DNA of 24,777 nucleotides, taken from a virus. The notes under the pieces were generated by a model that ran no database searches, was not told the origin of the DNA, and saw nothing but the letters and a program-made list of their open reading frames with translations. A program made the translations under genes and the position numbers. This document shows positions 24,101-24,777 of this stretch, piece after piece; the stretch's first letter is position 1, and the number at the start of each line of letters is the position of its first letter. The stretch spans positions 1-24,777 of IMG/VR virus record IMGVR_UViG_3300037010_000096; one strand, given 5' to 3'.

Positions 24101-24777
24101 TATGGATTAAACTTAAATGGAGTTTCATTTAAAGTCTTAGCAGCATTTGTAACTTCTTTAGGCGGTACTCTATTCGCAGCTCTAGTAGTTTTGACACTGC
24201 CATAGGCAGCAGGTTGTAGAGCTTTGGTATCAGTTCGCGATTCACCTCTAAAAGCTTCTAGAATGTCTTTACCTGAAGGATCTTTTAACTGCTTCATCAG
24301 TTCTTCCCAAACAGCTTCGTTATCTACATTAAACTTAAAATATAAGTTTGTAGCTACACTCTTACTCGGTGTTGGTGCTCTTGTTGGATTCTGCAGAATT
24401 TGTTTAAGCTCTGCAACTGCACTATTAGGTACTTCAGAATAGGTTACTAAACCAAGGATGTTCAAGTAGTTTAGTGCTGCTACACCTAGAGCTGTATGCA
24501 TAGCATCTTTATCTTCTACAAAAGATTCCTCAGAAAATTCGATATTACTCATTCTAGCAATATCTTTACCAATACTCATCGCAGCAGTACTTACAGGTAA
24601 GCCTACTGTCTTTAAGAATGCTTCAGCTTTACGTACATATTCAACAGGTACTTTTGCCAAACTCTTAGCACCAAAAACCTGCTCTACCGTACTTAAAGTA
24701 ATGTCGGTAGTACTCTTAAGCATGAATTTAGCATAATCTAAAGCAGCAACTACTACATGTGCTGCAACTGTAGGATC
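18109..24777 (-). CDS. N4-like virion-encapsidated RNA polymerase (5' end outside window)
   Basis: The frame is open to the window edge; the 18 codons beyond Met 24723 read as normal protein (start DPTVAAHVVV), so that Met is internal and over 2,220 residues are visible. Numbering from Met 24723, single-subunit RNAP motifs are: T/DxxGR-like D306-V-N-D-R310; motif A EVDGKSNG with D463; motif B R571-x3-K575-x3-M579-x3-Y583; motif C GLHVFDA with D862, preceded by THAQDAA. K575-Y583 spacing equals that of N4 vRNAP, and D463-K575-D862 spacing is nearly the same. It would be packaged, injected and transcribe early genes. The C-terminal half has HEFLH at 1145-1149, a Thr/Ser linker near 1350 and a long helical region. 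About 1,000 further residues probably lie upstream. Confidence 0.9.
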   Translation of the reverse strand, partial: DPTVAAHVVVAALDYAKFMLKSTTDITLSTVEQVFGAKSLAKVPVEYVRKAEAFLKTVGLPVSTAAMSIGKDIARMSNIEFSEESFVEDKDAMHTALGVAALNYLNILGLVTYSEVPNSAVAELKQILQNPTRAPTPSKSVATNLYFKFNVDNEAVWEELMKQLKDPSGKDILEAFRGESRTDTKALQPAAYGSVKTTRAANRVPPKEVTNAAKTLNETPFKFNPYLVRLLVEPSTRVAAAQQVIQSLSDLGNFKLTGLDDTEITESVRYFVDNNVQAMKRIEQEAVITDHIRSVKRLLDFIDNDIGQDTSKLDNDFFARYAVDVNDRIRLDSTINPGSDKAIHRLFLVDSNSHNVIKAPATNNDYKDALASNLGLIDEKSDTAAVESARKSMRKLMTTLSKNLSEDALNDLQKLLNEDTSISTSVDIGKLYKAINTTEGMVGKVEDLSTLMDLANLTLRFPREGKATKHKFTSTLVVEVDGKSNGVFLALVQSPIGDLATQETLLRKVGIYLNNSFKSFADWASNKNGLVGHHESDIYEHNAEGMSGVLKSVFSNDAPEVAQAKLKAISNLLGEVLVSDDGIISKIARELNKNPLMVFSYNAGESTIDGNVTDEIFSTHIPNRIMYVANLAKQGDRTAFDAFKKSLKQALAKDITDTNGMRNIDSLSPENAINFRLTPKQLNVLKDKLIKPTAESLTIAVSEIMSNQRNVAKLTTKIFQEQYTIYKEAEKRIKESLGINPNDNDMTIKQAESLAKQLRPFIPSFNGPFGLKDSKPYLFEDDKQIVGSPVFTLVVEGTNDRATVNMKHSANSYAGISEDMQPTIVGKTVASRNIGVERKDVGDPGVAASALMTHAQDAAIMALTIKKMKAAGITGLHVFDAVKTSSEHAAQVSRFLNESTIELMEMYNPLEDSMSSLLNKRFLLARLEVSLNSSDSDKVLGHFTDEELKTVNSKMLTPRSSKNSDEAVDLYGIYDMYTKYINDNNSILFSNEATVDQYPTAGGMGAIRAKITPKKLPSLQDMITSYKSMLDPDSLADTSKDTTEDTSKEDGSLFGNPNADKATLTSLVSSDTVNSVEDILTLATTVAAKDNQNVNPSYLKEMQDLLGKLYSKVSTAIDPVLVELHDGSLNTGSADTINRKIDVIRQASPVNNVTQSNTEILLHEFLHVATTASALEGVKSKELLDLWTMAKDALDYTVFLPNNTLTNTAQEIAEAKALYDYIFNNTKSINGTNVGLLEFISFGLSNPNFRDALKNIKDTNTIQTPSAILKLVKEGSFLDKIVTAVLNLIGKLLDKSVEGRKPTNVHDALISLAQHLIEVEAKSKIAASSDGFLNKVDNAVEAANKKVSTTFDKFSEKYDAWYEKQSNKPTTTSTTSTRLDPEQLKLAQWAYYNLAKSTMGYTDVEALRAASSILTYEDRTQALSTLAHATVLKDTGLLKHLYHQVFTEDPLSKPWIKALRVTKAGIEMHRKAIQETVTGSVKNGFTKLTEEQDDFLERTVLRTDLQALHAHLNYDVKATIDMLKDSSKLAKFIKDTEARLKLSPAIISQANGLAEYMITGKTSQKNQLRNSTAIALHAKSEISVPDLDAYITALAIQKASVDVTTLDGIGGLEEGLNNLLEFHRGYVQDTKETIFHGSELQMIKGYTREAIDNTKEYAFMRTSDVKELKADGWNTTELMVQDPITGTSLSMYVRSNVMKAQVHSGVFSLMSNRRKGTSYSDMLRDAGITDPKEIAKRVNNLNASRDFVPILNNNGEIIDYVINISESNRVKHLNKKYSASEALGRMYGSKLNKQLTPNHNTKMVEVAKRQWDAEKATNANKFEWIDANHKEYGDLYKSLPAQTKADIESTFGRSGIPVPKGSVPLALGFEKYLVGDSSIVKFMQAKMPKVPVKYFSNLITRTWQDFVSLTKNKIVIRMPKVVEANLISNTIYLAIQGVPLKDIYNGYRDGALELKKFLDIRAEMLTLQAKLSGMTGSAKTATQRRIEMLNNVLDKSPIRDLVKEGFFQSITEDVGANNLTDPLLSLPKMAATFISSKSALASTGIDKLSKIPYAGAVVDHLMMNPNTSMFKLLNNTVKYSDFVGRYVLHKHTIAENNKLPKDKQLSKSDIMTFIAEAFIQYDLPDPKSLDFANSIGLFMFTKYFVGIQKVIRKQVKDRSLSSALALTANYALLDLSVIQDSSMFVKDLGIMMHLNPLDIVETGVTPSGLEIYMDLFKFMTPK

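Noticed and set aside
18989-24442. Plus-strand open frames of 77-124 codons inside the vRNAP gene
   Set aside because: They lie entirely opposite a well-supported coding frame, show no recognisable protein features or good ribosome sites, and are typical antisense shadows.
24721-24723. ATG at 24723 as the true start of the giant minus-strand gene
   Set aside because: The frame continues without a stop to the window edge with protein-like codons, and the N4 vRNAP core should begin about 100 residues further upstream.
1-24777. CRISPR arrays, insertion sequences, integrase or attachment sites
   Set aside because: No regularly spaced repeats, transposase, integrase or terminal inverted repeats were seen; the content is that of a lytic phage core.

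Overview
This 24.8-kb window comes from a low-GC (roughly one third G+C by eye) tailed bacteriophage of the N4-like type (Schitoviridae). The decisive evidence is the leftward giant gene at the right end. It carries the four signature blocks of the N4 virion RNA polymerase (vRNAP), with the N4 spacing between its catalytic residues. It faces a rightward block of replication genes in the order DNA polymerase, PD-(D/E)XK nuclease, helicase-primase, RecA-like ATPase, SSB. The class Ia ribonucleotide reductase genes closely resemble gammaproteobacterial NrdA/NrdB, and one tRNA has an anticodon arm like E. coli tRNA-Ile2. A gammaproteobacterial host is therefore plausible but not proven.

Layout. 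Positions 2-2834 hold the 3' end of a VWA-domain gene followed by seven small or unknown genes, one of which encodes a 45-residue membrane peptide. Positions 2831-7989 form a tightly overlapping nucleotide-metabolism operon: ThyX, a MazG-like NTP pyrophosphohydrolase, a DUF3310 protein, NrdB and NrdA. Positions 7990-8304 hold no protein gene; they contain a candidate structured RNA, an overlapping degenerate tRNA-like element and a good tRNA-Arg(UCU). Positions 8305-15834 are the replication and recombination module, closed by a strong intrinsic terminator. Positions 15940-18083 are an accessory module: dCMP deaminase, tRNA-Ile2(CAU), a Tad2-like anti-Thoeris candidate, an Acb2-like anti-CBASS candidate, a small N4 gp49-like gene, a RusA-like resolvase and a two-helix membrane peptide. 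Positions 18109-24777 are the vRNAP gene on the minus strand. It is open at the window edge and ends at an intrinsic terminator lying between the two converging transcription units.

How the parts fit. NrdAB, dCMP deaminase and ThyX supply dNTPs, including dUMP to dTMP, and the MazG-like enzyme may adjust nucleotide pools. The family A polymerase, helicase-primase, nuclease, RecA-like ATPase and SSB copy and recombine the genome, and RusA may resolve junctions. The two tRNAs would supply AGA and AUA decoding. The Tad2-like and Acb2-like proteins sit side by side and may remove signalling nucleotides used by two host defence systems. The vRNAP would be packaged in the capsid, injected with the DNA, and transcribe early genes. 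Its C-terminal half carries an unexpected HExxH metallopeptidase-like site.
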